64,000 nt of DNA from Eledone cirrhosa (taxonomy: Eukaryota > Mollusca > Cephalopoda > Octopoda > Eledonidae). Both the position numbers and the translations under genes were made by a program. Under the pieces are notes generated by a model. The model saw nothing but the letters and a program-made list of their open reading frames with translations. It was not told where the DNA came from and made no database searches. The DNA lies in the NCBI GenBank assembly GCA_964016885.1, contig OZ024743.1, positions 163,193,142 to 163,257,141 of the forward strand. Reading direction: 5' to 3'. Below are positions 55,651 through 64,000 of the stretch, one piece after another (within the stretch, counting starts at the first letter, position 1; each line of letters starts with the position of its first letter).

Positions 55651-55663
55651 ATACTTTTGTTCT
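55591..55663 (-). CDS. ASNSD1: ASNSD1 coding exon 1
   Basis: The exon starts after a CAG acceptor preceded by a pyrimidine tract (TTTCCTTTCTTTGCATGCAG), has 13 nt of 5' UTR before two consecutive ATGs (55650, 55647), and encodes [19 protein letters not shown]. The donor is AAG|GTAAAG, phase 0. The acceptor shows there is at least one upstream noncoding exon. Confidence 0.9.
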
Positions 55664-55734
55664 CTGCATGCAAAGAAAGGAAATTATTAAAAATATAATA
55701 CACCTTCAACATAGGCTCAAGTCATCAAATTTAT

Positions 55735-55905
55735 ATTATCATCATTTAATGTCTGTTTACACTGCTAGCAAGAATTGGATGACCAAGTCAGAGCCACTAA
55801 TCTCCTCCCTTACATATGTTCCCATACTCTAGAATGCACTGGGTGCATTTTATCATGGCACCAGCACTATCTTTGATACAACTGAAAAGTGTTCTTGGCC
55901 TTTTG
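55735..55905 (-). repeat. LINE 3' UTR-derived repeat, diverged
   Basis: TATTATCATCATTTAATGTC, TGTTTACACTGCTAGCAAGA, CTCTAGAATGCACTGGGTGC, ATTTTATCATGGCACCAGCA. Minus-strand type, like 32622-32880. Confidence 0.6.
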
Positions 55906-57406
55906 CTTGCTATTACAAATATATACAATGGACAGAAAATGTGAAGTTGTGTTATTCATTCATTTTCAAAGAGCATTAGCAGCTATGTGTAAAGCAAAAT
56001 GACTTCAGCTGAGCAACAGAAAACATTTGCTAAGTACTTACATTACATTCTACCATTGTTTTGTTTGTTGTTATTGTTTATCTCCAGGCTTATCCTGATT
56101 AGTTAAAGTACAATAAAAAGCATTCTAGACATAACCATCAAATCGTTTTTTTATCGAAAATATCCTTCATTTATTTAAAATGGTGTGGTTTGAGAGAGAT
56201 TTGGCTGTTATTTTTAGTGGGATGGATAATCATATAGATTCTCCTTTGTTAGCTTATCTGCCATACAGTATATCACCACTTATCCCAATCCTGTTATCTA
56301 TGAAATCCATGGTATCTTGAACAAGAAACTTTACAAAAACCTCGGGTTGCCTGAAGTCTTGTGAGTGAAATTGAGTAAATAGAAAGTGTATGGAAGCCAG
56401 TCGAATTGACTGTACCTATAATTCAAGAATTGTCACATATTGCATCCGGCTGATTTGGCTTGGAAATTCCATTAAAGGTGCACATGTCCGTGGAATAGTC
56501 AACTGCTTACACGTTCAGTTGATCGAATAAAATGTTCATCGTCGAAAACGGCGGAGAACTATAATAGGAAACATGTTTAAAAGGAAATATTTTGATGTAA
56601 ATTGTATATAAATTAAAAGATATGTATTATATATATAAAACGATATATTGACTAAATGGTTTTGGCTGGAAAGCCACCTTGATATGTTATTGTTTATAGT
56701 GGGTTATTGAAACACAAGTAACGTGTTTTAAGAGGTATATTTTCTCGTAGCAGTGTATATAAACTGAAGTACATGGCCGTGAAAATACACAAACTAAGGT
56801 ACGTAACAGTGTACGTACAGATACTAAGGTACGTAGCAGCCGATAAAGAGAGGTTAAGTACAATTCGTCTTTTCCATTACAATTTTTCGTTTTACTAGTG
56901 AATCGTTTCGATGTGTACTAAAATAGGAAACAACCCAGTCCACTGCAACACTTTCATGGAGAAAAACTGGGATAGACCCAAAAGTGAAAAGATATGTATG
57001 CCTTACCGAGTTTGATCACATACAACTATTTAAACAACAATCGTAAATATTTTCCGCTGTAAATTATTTTCATTTCTCGAATTACTTTTATAACAGAAAT
57101 CTATTAAAGAATAATTAATAAGAAACTTAAATGTTTATTATCAACACTATTCTTTATACATGTAAAATATTAATTCCACCTTTATGCTGTATTTTTCTTT
57201 CTGCGCGGTTAAATCACTTACCACATGTAATAGCGGTGTAAATATTTATATTCACTATTTCACTAAAGACGGTGTTCTATGGAATTGTATCCCTAGGCAA
57301 ACAAACAACTGCTGCCACTTCGTACTTGAAAGAAGGTATTGATATTGTACTATATCTTGAGAACGTACACCGTTAAATACCCAAACCAGTTTCTATTCGA
57401 ACTTAC
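55906..57406. other. Likely ASNSD1 5' region, no certain exon
   Basis: No repeat or frame that I recognise strongly. On the minus strand ATGTG|GTAAGTGA at 57222/57221 is a good donor and might end a noncoding exon. 56800-56880 has ACGTAGCAG-type short repeats (ACTAAGGTACGTA three times). Confidence 0.4.
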
Positions 57407-57471
57407 AATTGTTTTATTTCCTTCGCGCTGATAATATTGTTAATGATGGCATGAACGTCATACAATCTCAT
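57407..57471 (-). other. Candidate upstream exon of ASNSD1
   Basis: On the minus strand an ATG at 57471 opens 21 codons (MRLYDVHAIINNIISAKEIK Q) that run into a strong donor, CAATT|GTAAGTTC. Spliced directly to the exon 1 acceptor (55663) the frame would continue LEQKY into MMCGICC without a stop. That would bury the catalytic Cys of the glutaminase domain, so it may instead be a 5' UTR exon with an incidental frame, or part of another upstream reading frame. Confidence 0.35.
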
Positions 57472-57599
57472 TTTTCTAGCACTATAAATTTGAAAGTATT
57501 GGAAGAATGAGGAGTTAAATAATTACTTTTTACAACTTCGGTTTTTACTGCGGATTTACCCATGCGAACTATTACGCAAACTCACAGCCTTAGATTTTG

Positions 57600-58491
57600 T
57601 ATTTCTAGCATTTTTATTTTCCTTCTCTTTGTATGTTCAGTACTCTTTCTCTCCTACTGTATTTACCTGCCTCTCACATGACCACACTCCTCTCCACGCA
57701 CTCATAATCTTCTCACCCCTTCTCCACTTTCTATCCCTCCCCTTGCTCACCCCTTACTTCGTTCTCGCGCACAGCCCACCTAGGTATTCGTTCAACACGT
57801 CGGTGGCCCGATGTTTCGACCGAACTATCACCGGCGATTGCCGATTGCTAAAGTTGCCACCACTTTAACCTAGTCCACTCTACGTGGCGGTGGCATGCGT
57901 CGAACGACCAAGAGACCTGCTTGGTGGTATGACTATGTGACAAATGGTCAGTCTCCGACCTCTCATGCTCCACCAACTGCTGCACGCACGACAGGAGCTA
58001 ACTTGCCCCCACCTATCCCCTCTTCCCCTTCACGGCAGATTCCGAACGAATCCAACCCGGCCAACCACACCACCCCTACAACTGTTAGCTCACCACCCAA
58101 CCCCCACTTTAGTCCCACCGTTAGAACCACTGCTGTCTCCTTTACTGACTCACTCCCTCCACCGAATTCCAGCGCTGGCCCTCTACTGCCGGTTGCTGCC
58201 AGCCCACCACCTGATTGCGCTCTCTGTACCCGCACTAGCCGGTACTTAAAGACAATTAAATGTCATCTATGCCACGCAAACTACCACAGAACCTGTGTTG
58301 GCATCACCAAAGCTCAAGCCGAAAGGCTTCAACACTGGACCTGTAATCGGTGCCATTTCAGCTCCGACGTATTCCGTGGGGATGCCCCACGCTTTGATGA
58401 CCAGCTCTCTACCGACGACTTTGCCACAGCCCTCCAGGGCTTCTCCAAATCAAAGCTCGTTAACCGGATCCCCAAGGGAGCTCGGAATAGT
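57600..58491 (+). mobile_element. LINE ORF1 with PHD finger, truncated by LTR element
   Basis: Frame 57895-58491 (reported ORF to 58515 includes LTR bases) starts MRRTTKRPAWWYDYVTNG. A Pro/Ser/Thr-rich linker of about 100 residues follows, then CALCTRTSRYLKTIKCHLCH, YHRTCVGITKAQAERLQHW and TCNRC: a C4-H-C3 PHD finger at about residues 108-153. The segment FATALQGFSKSKLVNRIPKG follows, and the frame is cut by the LTR at 58492. ORF1 proteins of several invertebrate LINEs carry such a PHD finger. GC content is clearly higher than in the flanks, and the 5' side from about 57600 is pyrimidine-rich, probably its 5' UTR. Confidence 0.72.
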
Positions 58492-59039
58492 TGTAGCGGT
58501 CCCTTACGGCTGTAACTCAGCACGTATAGGAGTTGCGTCCCTTTGCGACGGTCGCGACTCCCAGTGGCAGATACGTATAGGAGTTGCGTCTCTTTGTGAC
58601 GGTCGCGACTCCCTGTGGCAGATACGTATAGGAGTTGCGTCCCTTTGTGACGGTCGCGACTCCCTGTGGCAAATCCATGTACTAAATGGAGTTGCGTCCC
58701 CCTGGGGACTATATATTTGAGGACAATCAAGGCATAACTCTCTCGCATACTGAACTTCGAAGGAACAAGAAGAACACTCCAGACCTTGTCAAGAGATGAC
58801 TCCTGCCTCCCTTCCTGCGCCGGCAGTCTAAAGAAACACTTGAACTTTACCAAGAGAAGATTTCTGTTCTTCTCTACACACTCCAGCCTGGGAGTTGTGA
58901 CCAACTGACCATCAACATGTGGTAACAATTATTTATATTAATTTATTTGACTTCTGTGAAGTAAAACCATGTCACAACACTCACCTGCATTTATTGTCAT
59001 TCTTGATAATATAATATATACACTGATACTAATCCCCCA
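58492..59039 (+). mobile_element. Ty3/Gypsy long terminal repeat (5' LTR)
   Basis: Begins TGTAGCGGTCCC and ends AATCCCCCA, followed after GAT by a primer-binding site; length 548 bp. It has a 51-bp triplication, a TATA-like ACTATATATTTGAGG at about 58706-58720, and a T-rich AT segment with ATTTATTTG before the end. It interrupts the LINE ORF1 at 58491. The 3' LTR is not in the window because the element is cut at 62188. Confidence 0.7.
58522..58705 (+). repeat. 51-bp triplication in LTR U3
   Basis: Units start ACGTATAGGAGTTGCGTC at 58522, 58573 and 58624, with exact 51-bp spacing, each containing GACGGTCGCGACTCCC. A partial fourth (GGAGTTGCGTCCCC) is at about 58687, just upstream of the TATA-like box. 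The place and form suggest an LTR enhancer. Confidence 0.9.
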
Positions 59040-59042
59040 GAT

Positions 59043-59060
59043 TGGTGACCTGACGTTTTA
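59043..59060 (+). promoter_or_regulatory. Primer-binding site, tRNA-Trp-like
   Basis: TGGTGACCTGACGTTTTA lies three bases after the LTR end. CsRn1-clade Gypsy elements use a site starting TGGTGACC and complementary to tRNA-Trp; this one matches for eight bases, then appears to lack two C residues before GACGT. Degenerate but well placed. Confidence 0.55.
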
Positions 59061-59590
59061 GAAAAAAAAATGGGAAATGGTACCATGTGTATATAAAAAA
59101 AAAGAGAGAGAAAAAACATTTAATACAGAACAACACACTTGATTCTGATATGGCTGTATTGACCGATCTAAACATATTTCTCTGTAACACTTAACATCAA
59201 ACTCTTCACATGTGCAAAACGAACACCGAAAGTTATTTACACACAAACAAACAGCAATTGTATGAATGTTTTTTCTTTTTTTTTCTTCGTTTCTTCTTTT
59301 CTCTGGCTAAAATTTTTTAGGATGACAAGATGGCGGCTTTCTTCTCCATCAATAGTCTTTTTGGCGCGAAATAGTCCGCCATGTTGGTTTTAGTTTTAAA
59401 TTCCCTACCTATACCTTGTTAATGACATCGCTCGGTTAGTCGCTCCTTTATATGTTGTCTTGGATGCATTCTTTTTCCTGTCCAGTTGTTTGACAGAGAA
59501 AAATAAGCGATTTTGTTTTCCTTTTCCCTTGTGTTGGAGACATTTTTCCAAACGGAGATGATTTTTTGCAGATTACCTATGGTATAACAA
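59061..59590. other. Gypsy internal leader, gag core missing
   Basis: No Gag capsid frame can be read. The stretch is AT-rich with AAAAAAAAAGAGAGAGAAAAA and TTTTTTCTTTTTTTTTC patches. AGATGGCGGC and CCGCCATGTTGG form a short inverted pair at 59330/59380. The capsid part has been deleted or replaced. Confidence 0.5.
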
Positions 59591-59844
59591 TGGCATCTCA
59601 CTTAGCCATTATGGCGATGCAGAAGTCCATTCAGGAACTCACCCTGGAGCTCCAGAAGATGAAGATCTGGTGTGGTGCCCGTTCGCGCCTGCGCAGCTGC
59701 GGGAGATCTCAATCTTTTAGATGCCGTCCCAAATCACCAGCTTCATTTTTATGCTGGTACCATGAGCGATTTGCCGAGAGCGCGAACCACTGCGTGCAAC
59801 CTTGTTCATTTCATAAGGCGGGAAACGCCAAAGATGTCCGCTGA
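59591..59844 (+). pseudogene. Gypsy Gag C-terminal end
   Basis: Frame 59591 on: MASHLAIMAMQKSIQELTLE, LQKMKIW (coiled-coil-like end of capsid), then Arg/Ser-rich RSQSFRCRPKSP and LCWYHERFAESANHCVQPCS. The CWYH...C...C pattern is the variant Gag zinc finger seen in CsRn1-type elements in place of CCHC. Packaging of element RNA is its normal job. Only about 80 residues remain. Confidence 0.7.
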
Positions 59845-60188
59845 TGGGGCCAGTTGACCTCAACATAAAGCCACCAAACCGCCATTTCTTCATTAAGGAT
59901 CTTAGGTCGGGAAGAGGTTTCCTTGTGGATACAGGAGCCTCCTGTAGTATTTGGCCAGTCCATTGCCTGAAAGATACCCCCGTGGAGTCATCCGTTACTC
60001 TGCAGGCCGTTAATCACTTGTCTATAAAGACGTACGGGCAAATCTCGCTTCCTCTCAAATTCCTAAATCTTCGTAGGGATTTTAAGTGGATTTTTACGGT
60101 TGCCGATTTGCCTTACCCTATCTTAGGAGCGAATTTCCTCCACAACTTCTTTGACTGTGGACGTCCGTGGCCAACGCCTGGTAGATAA
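59844..60188 (+). pseudogene. Gypsy aspartic protease
   Basis: MGPVDLNIKPPNRHFFIKDL, then GRGFLVDTGASCSIWP with the catalytic DTGA triad, and LPYPILGANFLHNFFD, the ILGANFL flap/terminal motif. The domain is complete (about 100 residues) and its active-site residues are present. It overlaps the Gag end by a frame change, as is normal between gag and pol. Its C-terminal end shifts frame at about 60155. Confidence 0.82.
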
Positions 60189-62187
60189 CATCACCGGTTG
60201 TTCAATTCGTGGCCAGAAAGCCAATGCTCCAATGGTCAGCCCCATATTCTTCATCGCTGCCGCTGGAGTCGCCTACCATTCGTTGTTAGGTTCTTTCCCG
60301 GAGCTCACCGATGGAAATTTTCGAGTCACTGAGCCAACCCACTCAACTGAACATTTCATTTCCACCACTGGTGCTCAGTGTTTTCGCGTCCCTGTCACTT
60401 ACCGGCGGACAAATTAAAGGCAGCATGGTCCGAGTTCGACCATATGCTGCAGCTGGGCATTATTCGCCATCTACGAGTCCGTGGGCTTCACTGTTACACA
60501 TGGTGCCCAAGACTTCCAGTGACTGGAGACCCACTGGGGATTATAGAAGATTAAATGCTACGATCGTCCCGGATAGGTATCCCATTCCCCACCTCCAGGA
60601 TTTCGCATCCTCATTGCAGGGGTGTAAGATTTTCTCAAAATTAGATTTAGTGCGAGCCTTCCACCAAATTCCGGTCAGGAAGGAGGATATTCCGAAAACG
60701 GTGATTACAACTCCTTTCGGATCATTCAAATTTTTTACCATGCCTTTCGGACTCAGGAACGCCGCTAGCACTTTTCAGCGGTTCATAGACGAAGTCACTC
60801 GTGGTCTGGACTTCGTTTATGCTTCCATAGACGATATTCTCATTGCTAGTTCCTCTCCGGAAGAGCATATGCGCCACATGCATCTCTTATTTCGGCGACT
60901 TCAGGATTACCGCGTTTGTGTGAATCCCGCAAAGTGTGTTTTCGGTTCCACTTTGCTAAATTTGTTAGACCACCTCATTGACGCCGAAGGTATTAGGCCG
61001 CTTCCTTGGCGAGTTCAAGTCATACAGGATTTACCTCCGCCTACTACACTTCACCAGTTGCGTCACTTCTTAGGCCTAATCAATTTCTATAGGCGTTTTG
61101 TTCCTCATTGTGCTAATTTGCTATCTTCCTTTACTGACATTTTGAAAAATCGTCATAAGAATGAGGATATTTCCTTGACACAAGGACAGCTTCAAGACTT
61201 CCAGACTGCCAAGACAGCACTCACTAGTTCATCTTTGCTAGCCCACCCGGTACCAGAGGCCAAGCTTTCGCTTTGTGTTGATGCATCTGATACTGCTGTG
61301 GGAGCAGTTTTACAGCAGTTCAACGCTGGAAACCAACAACCTTTGGCATTTTTCTCGAGGAAGCTGAAACCAGCAGAAACGCGTTACAGCACGTTTGGGC
61401 GGGAATTATTAGCCATATATCTGTTGGTGAAACATTTCTCTCACATTCTTGAAGGGAGAAATTTTACTGTTTTAACCGACCACAAACCTCTGACCTTCGC
61501 TTTGAGGGCCAAAGCCGACAGATATTCACCCAGAGAGACAAGGCATCTGGATGACGTTTCGCAATTTACAAATGATATCCAGCACATTGCTGGCTCACAT
61601 AACATAGCTGCAGATGCATTGTTACGTTTGCCAATCAGCTCAATCTCGTCATCCCAGGAGATCGACTTAAGTCGTTTAGCTGCAGACCAACCTGCATTCC
61701 AATCGTTGGATACTCTTTCTGCCGAATTTGCGACTTGCATCTTCAAATATCTGCCCTCGTCGACTACCGACAGGCAGATTCTATGTGATGTATCTACGGA
61801 TTCACCACGACCTTATGTTCCTGAGACTCACCGTCGAATTGTGTTCCTAGCTTTGCACAGCATTTCTCACCCAGGAATTTCTGCCACAGTAAAGCTCATA
61901 ACGGCTAGATTTTTCTGGCCCAATATGAGGCGAGAAATTACTGTCTGGTGCCGTTCCTGCACACAGTGTCAGAGATCTAAAATCCACAGACACATCCGGA
62001 CTCCACTTGGTACTTTCAGTACTCCAGATGCTCGGTTTCAGCACATCCACATTGATATCGTTGGACCTTGGCCATTCAGTAGTGGATATTCTTACCTCTT
62101 GACCTGTATCGATCGTTTTTAGCGATGGCCTGAAGCCATCCCCTTACAAGATATAACTGCCAAGACTGTAACGCATGCCCTGGTATC
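60150..62187 (+). pseudogene. Gypsy reverse transcriptase, RNase H and integrase
   Basis: 60151-60417 is the protease-RT linker in one frame. 60311-62122 (603 residues) carries the rest. [39 protein letters not shown] (motif A Asp), [20 protein letters not shown] (motif B), [13 protein letters not shown] (motif C, SIDD instead of the usual YIDD). RNase [40 protein letters not shown] and NIAADALLR, giving the D-E-D-D set. Integrase: [15 protein letters not shown] and [11 protein letters not shown] (H-H-C-C), then [24 protein letters not shown] at 62120 ends the frame inside the integrase core; RWPEAIPLQDIT continues beyond it until a LINE insertion at 62188. Two compensating shifts near 60420-60480 scramble the start of the RT. 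Confidence 0.88.
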
Positions 62188-63565
62188 AGGGTGTCAGAAA
62201 TAGTTGCTGAGATGCTAAAAGCATTGGGAGAGGTAGGAGTCAAAATAGTAACCCTCATGGTAAATCAAATAATAAATTGCTACAAGGGCAAAGGTGATGC
62301 TCTAGAAAGGAGCAACTATAGAAGAATAAAATTAATGGACCAGGTTATGAAAGTGACAGAAAGAGTTATAGCGCAACTAATTAGGGAAAGAGTCAAATTA
62401 GATGAGATGCAGTTTGGTTTCATGCCTGGGAAAAGTACTACAGATGGTCCCTTCTTAGTGAGGTAACTACAAAAGAAGTTTGCCGCCAAAAATAAACCAC
62501 TATATTTAGCTTTTGTTGATCTAGAGAAAGCCTTTGGCAGAGTACCTCAATCTATTATCTTGTGGTCCTTAAGGAAATTAGGTGTAGAAGAATGGCATAT
62601 GAGAGCAGTGAAAACTATGTACAGAGGAGCTGTCAGTAAAGTGAGAGTAGGAAATGTGTTTAGCGAGGAATTCAATGTACAGATAAGAGTTCATCAAGGT
62701 TCAGTTCTTAGCCCACTGCTGTTCATCATAGGTCTTAAGGCCATAAGAGAGGAGTTTAAAATGGGCTGCCCATTGGAGCCTCTCTATGCAGATTATTTGG
62801 TCCTTATAACTGAAACTAAAAAAGAGTTAGAAAATAAATTCTGATTATGGAAAAACTAAAGTGCTAGTAAGTAGGAGAGCAGACAGGACCCTGATTCCCT
62901 CAGGGAAGTGGCCATGCTCAATATACAAAAAAGTAGTAGGCATAAACTCCATACAATGTACAAAATGTAAATCTTGGGTACACAAAAGATTTAGTGGGAT
63001 AATGAGTAGACTAACAGGAAGGGAGAACTTTGCTTGTAGAAGATGCACTGGAGGAAGATTGCTAATTATATAAATCTTTTCCAGTCACAGGAAGGACATG
63101 GTTGATAGCTTCTGCTATCTAGGTGACCTAATTAGCAGCAGAGGAGGGTGCATTGAGAGTATAATAGTTAGAATAATGATAGGATGGAATAAGTTTAGAG
63201 AACTACACCCACTGCTGACAAGAAAAAGTCTCTCTCTACATACAAAAGGAAGGCTGTATGACACCTGTGCAGTGCGCGATGCTGCATGGTAGTGAAATAT
63301 GGGCTGTGACTGCAGAGGACATATGTAGACTGGAGAGAAATGAAGTAACCATGTTTTGTTGCAATGTAAATGTGAGTGAAAGGCAGAGCTTGGATGAGCT
63401 GAGGGAGAATCTGGGTTTAAGAAGAATCCGAGATGGTGTGTAGAAGAGAAGTCTGCATTGGTACGGACATGTGCTGGGTAATGGGTGATGAAATGACAGG
63501 AAATCCCAGAAAGACCTGGGAAAAGGTTGTGAAAAAGTCTCTGATGATGTGACACTGCTGCTGGT
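62188..63565 (+). mobile_element. LINE family A, 5'-truncated, inserted in Gypsy integrase
   Basis: Begins at SEIVAEMLKALGEVGVKIVT (frame 62191-62466), then DEMQFGFMPGKSTTDGPFLV, a TAA, LAFVDLEKAFGRVPQS (motif A with Asp replaced by Gly), VHQGSVLSPLLFII (motif B) and PLYADYLVLITET (motif C YADY instead of YADD), then a stop. The finger remains (CSIYKKVVGINSIQC with one Cys lost; WVHKRFSGIM; FACRRC), then the tail: [33 protein letters not shown] and AMLHGSEIWAVTAEDICRLER. It ends near 63565 without a clean trinucleotide tail. Confidence 0.85.
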
Positions 63566-64000
63566 CACTGTTGCAATGATTGCACAACAGCTCCATGTCG
63601 GTGTCACAGAAATACATATAATTAATAAATATGATTATGTACCTTCTGTCTTAACGTTTATTTCATATATATATATATATATTTAACGGGTGTAATGTTA
63701 CTTTTGTTTGGCGATGGTGTGGTTGCTTGATGGATATGTTCATTTGTAGTAGTAGTGATGAAGTGCGAAGATGATAAGATGATGTTGTCAAAGTAGTTGA
63801 ATGAGTGAGTAACTTGTTGGTCGATTAATGGCAAATGAGTAAATGAAGAATGACTCAGTGAGTTGGGAGAAGTTTTGCCCTGTTTGGGGAAACAAGTAGT
63901 TTTACTTGCTTGCTGTGGTGTGAAGTGACATTACTGTTTGGAAAATGATTTTCCCAAATCACATGGATAAGAATTTAAATGTTTTTATTTGTAACATAAT
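63566..64000. other. Terminal flank, no gene recognised
   Basis: Contains a short (TA)n at 63667-63683, then GATGG/GTGA-rich unique sequence. No Gypsy integrase continuation or 3' LTR is visible before the window ends. Confidence 0.5.

Noticed and set aside
57629..57868. 79-residue plus-strand ORF before LINE ORF1
   Set aside because: Low-complexity pyrimidine-rich frame; more likely 5' UTR.
58329..58928. 199-residue minus-strand ORF with 17-residue repeats
   Set aside because: It runs antisense through the LTR's 51-bp triplication; 51 is a multiple of three, so the frame stays open by chance.

Overview
Organism. The window looks like cephalopod (octopus-type) nuclear DNA. It is AT-rich, full of long TA, TCTA and ATG/GAT microsatellites, and dominated by decayed retroelements, including tRNA-type SINEs whose bodies match the familiar cephalopod SINE pattern (a '...CTTTGCCTTTCATCCTT..GGGGTCGATAAA...' core). 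Nothing bacterial is present: no operons, Shine-Dalgarno sites, CRISPR arrays or rRNA. I recognise no functional tRNA gene.

The one host gene. A single cellular protein-coding gene can be read. It lies on the minus strand and encodes the orthologue of asparagine synthetase domain-containing protein 1 (ASNSD1). I assembled 13 coding exons between 55647 and 19570. Every junction has GT/AG sites and compatible phase, giving 691 codons plus a stop: an N-terminal MCGIC glutaminase-type domain, a PP-loop synthetase-like domain, and the conserved C-terminus. The gene covers about 36 kb, so most of the window is its introns, and the introns are mostly transposon debris. The 5' noncoding part is uncertain; one candidate exon with a strong donor lies at 57407-57471.

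Left flank (1-19500). A GIY-YIG Penelope-like element (PLE) fossil (1161-2481) is followed by two long minus-strand copies of an RTE-like LINE (family A: endonuclease, RT, embedded PHD-like finger, C-terminal tail) at 2820-5860 and 12763-15820. Between them are three copies of a related subfamily (B), two minus and one plus, separated by long TA tracts. Two large hairpin-forming palindromes (11372-12122, 12123-12286) come next, then a repeat family carrying a putative hammerhead ribozyme (12557-12618; second copy 22481-22540).

Introns (19.7-55.6 kb). These hold SINEs (one with a clean 17-bp target duplication, 38452-38612), a Helitron 3' end (to 23240), a pogo-like MITE, fragments of at least four other LINE lineages (one with a PD-(D/E)XK-type endonuclease C-terminus), a second GIY-YIG PLE flanked by inverted terminal copies (42945-44705), and another palindrome with a hammerhead-like core (47720-47939).

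Right flank (57.5-64 kb). This is a nested set on the plus strand: a LINE ORF1 with a PHD finger is cut by a Ty3/Gypsy element (LTR 58492-59039 with a 51-bp triplication, tRNA-Trp-like primer site, degenerate gag end, protease, RT-RNase H, integrase). That element is in turn cut at 62188 by a dead family A LINE. All mobile-element coding regions carry stops, frameshifts or lost catalytic residues.
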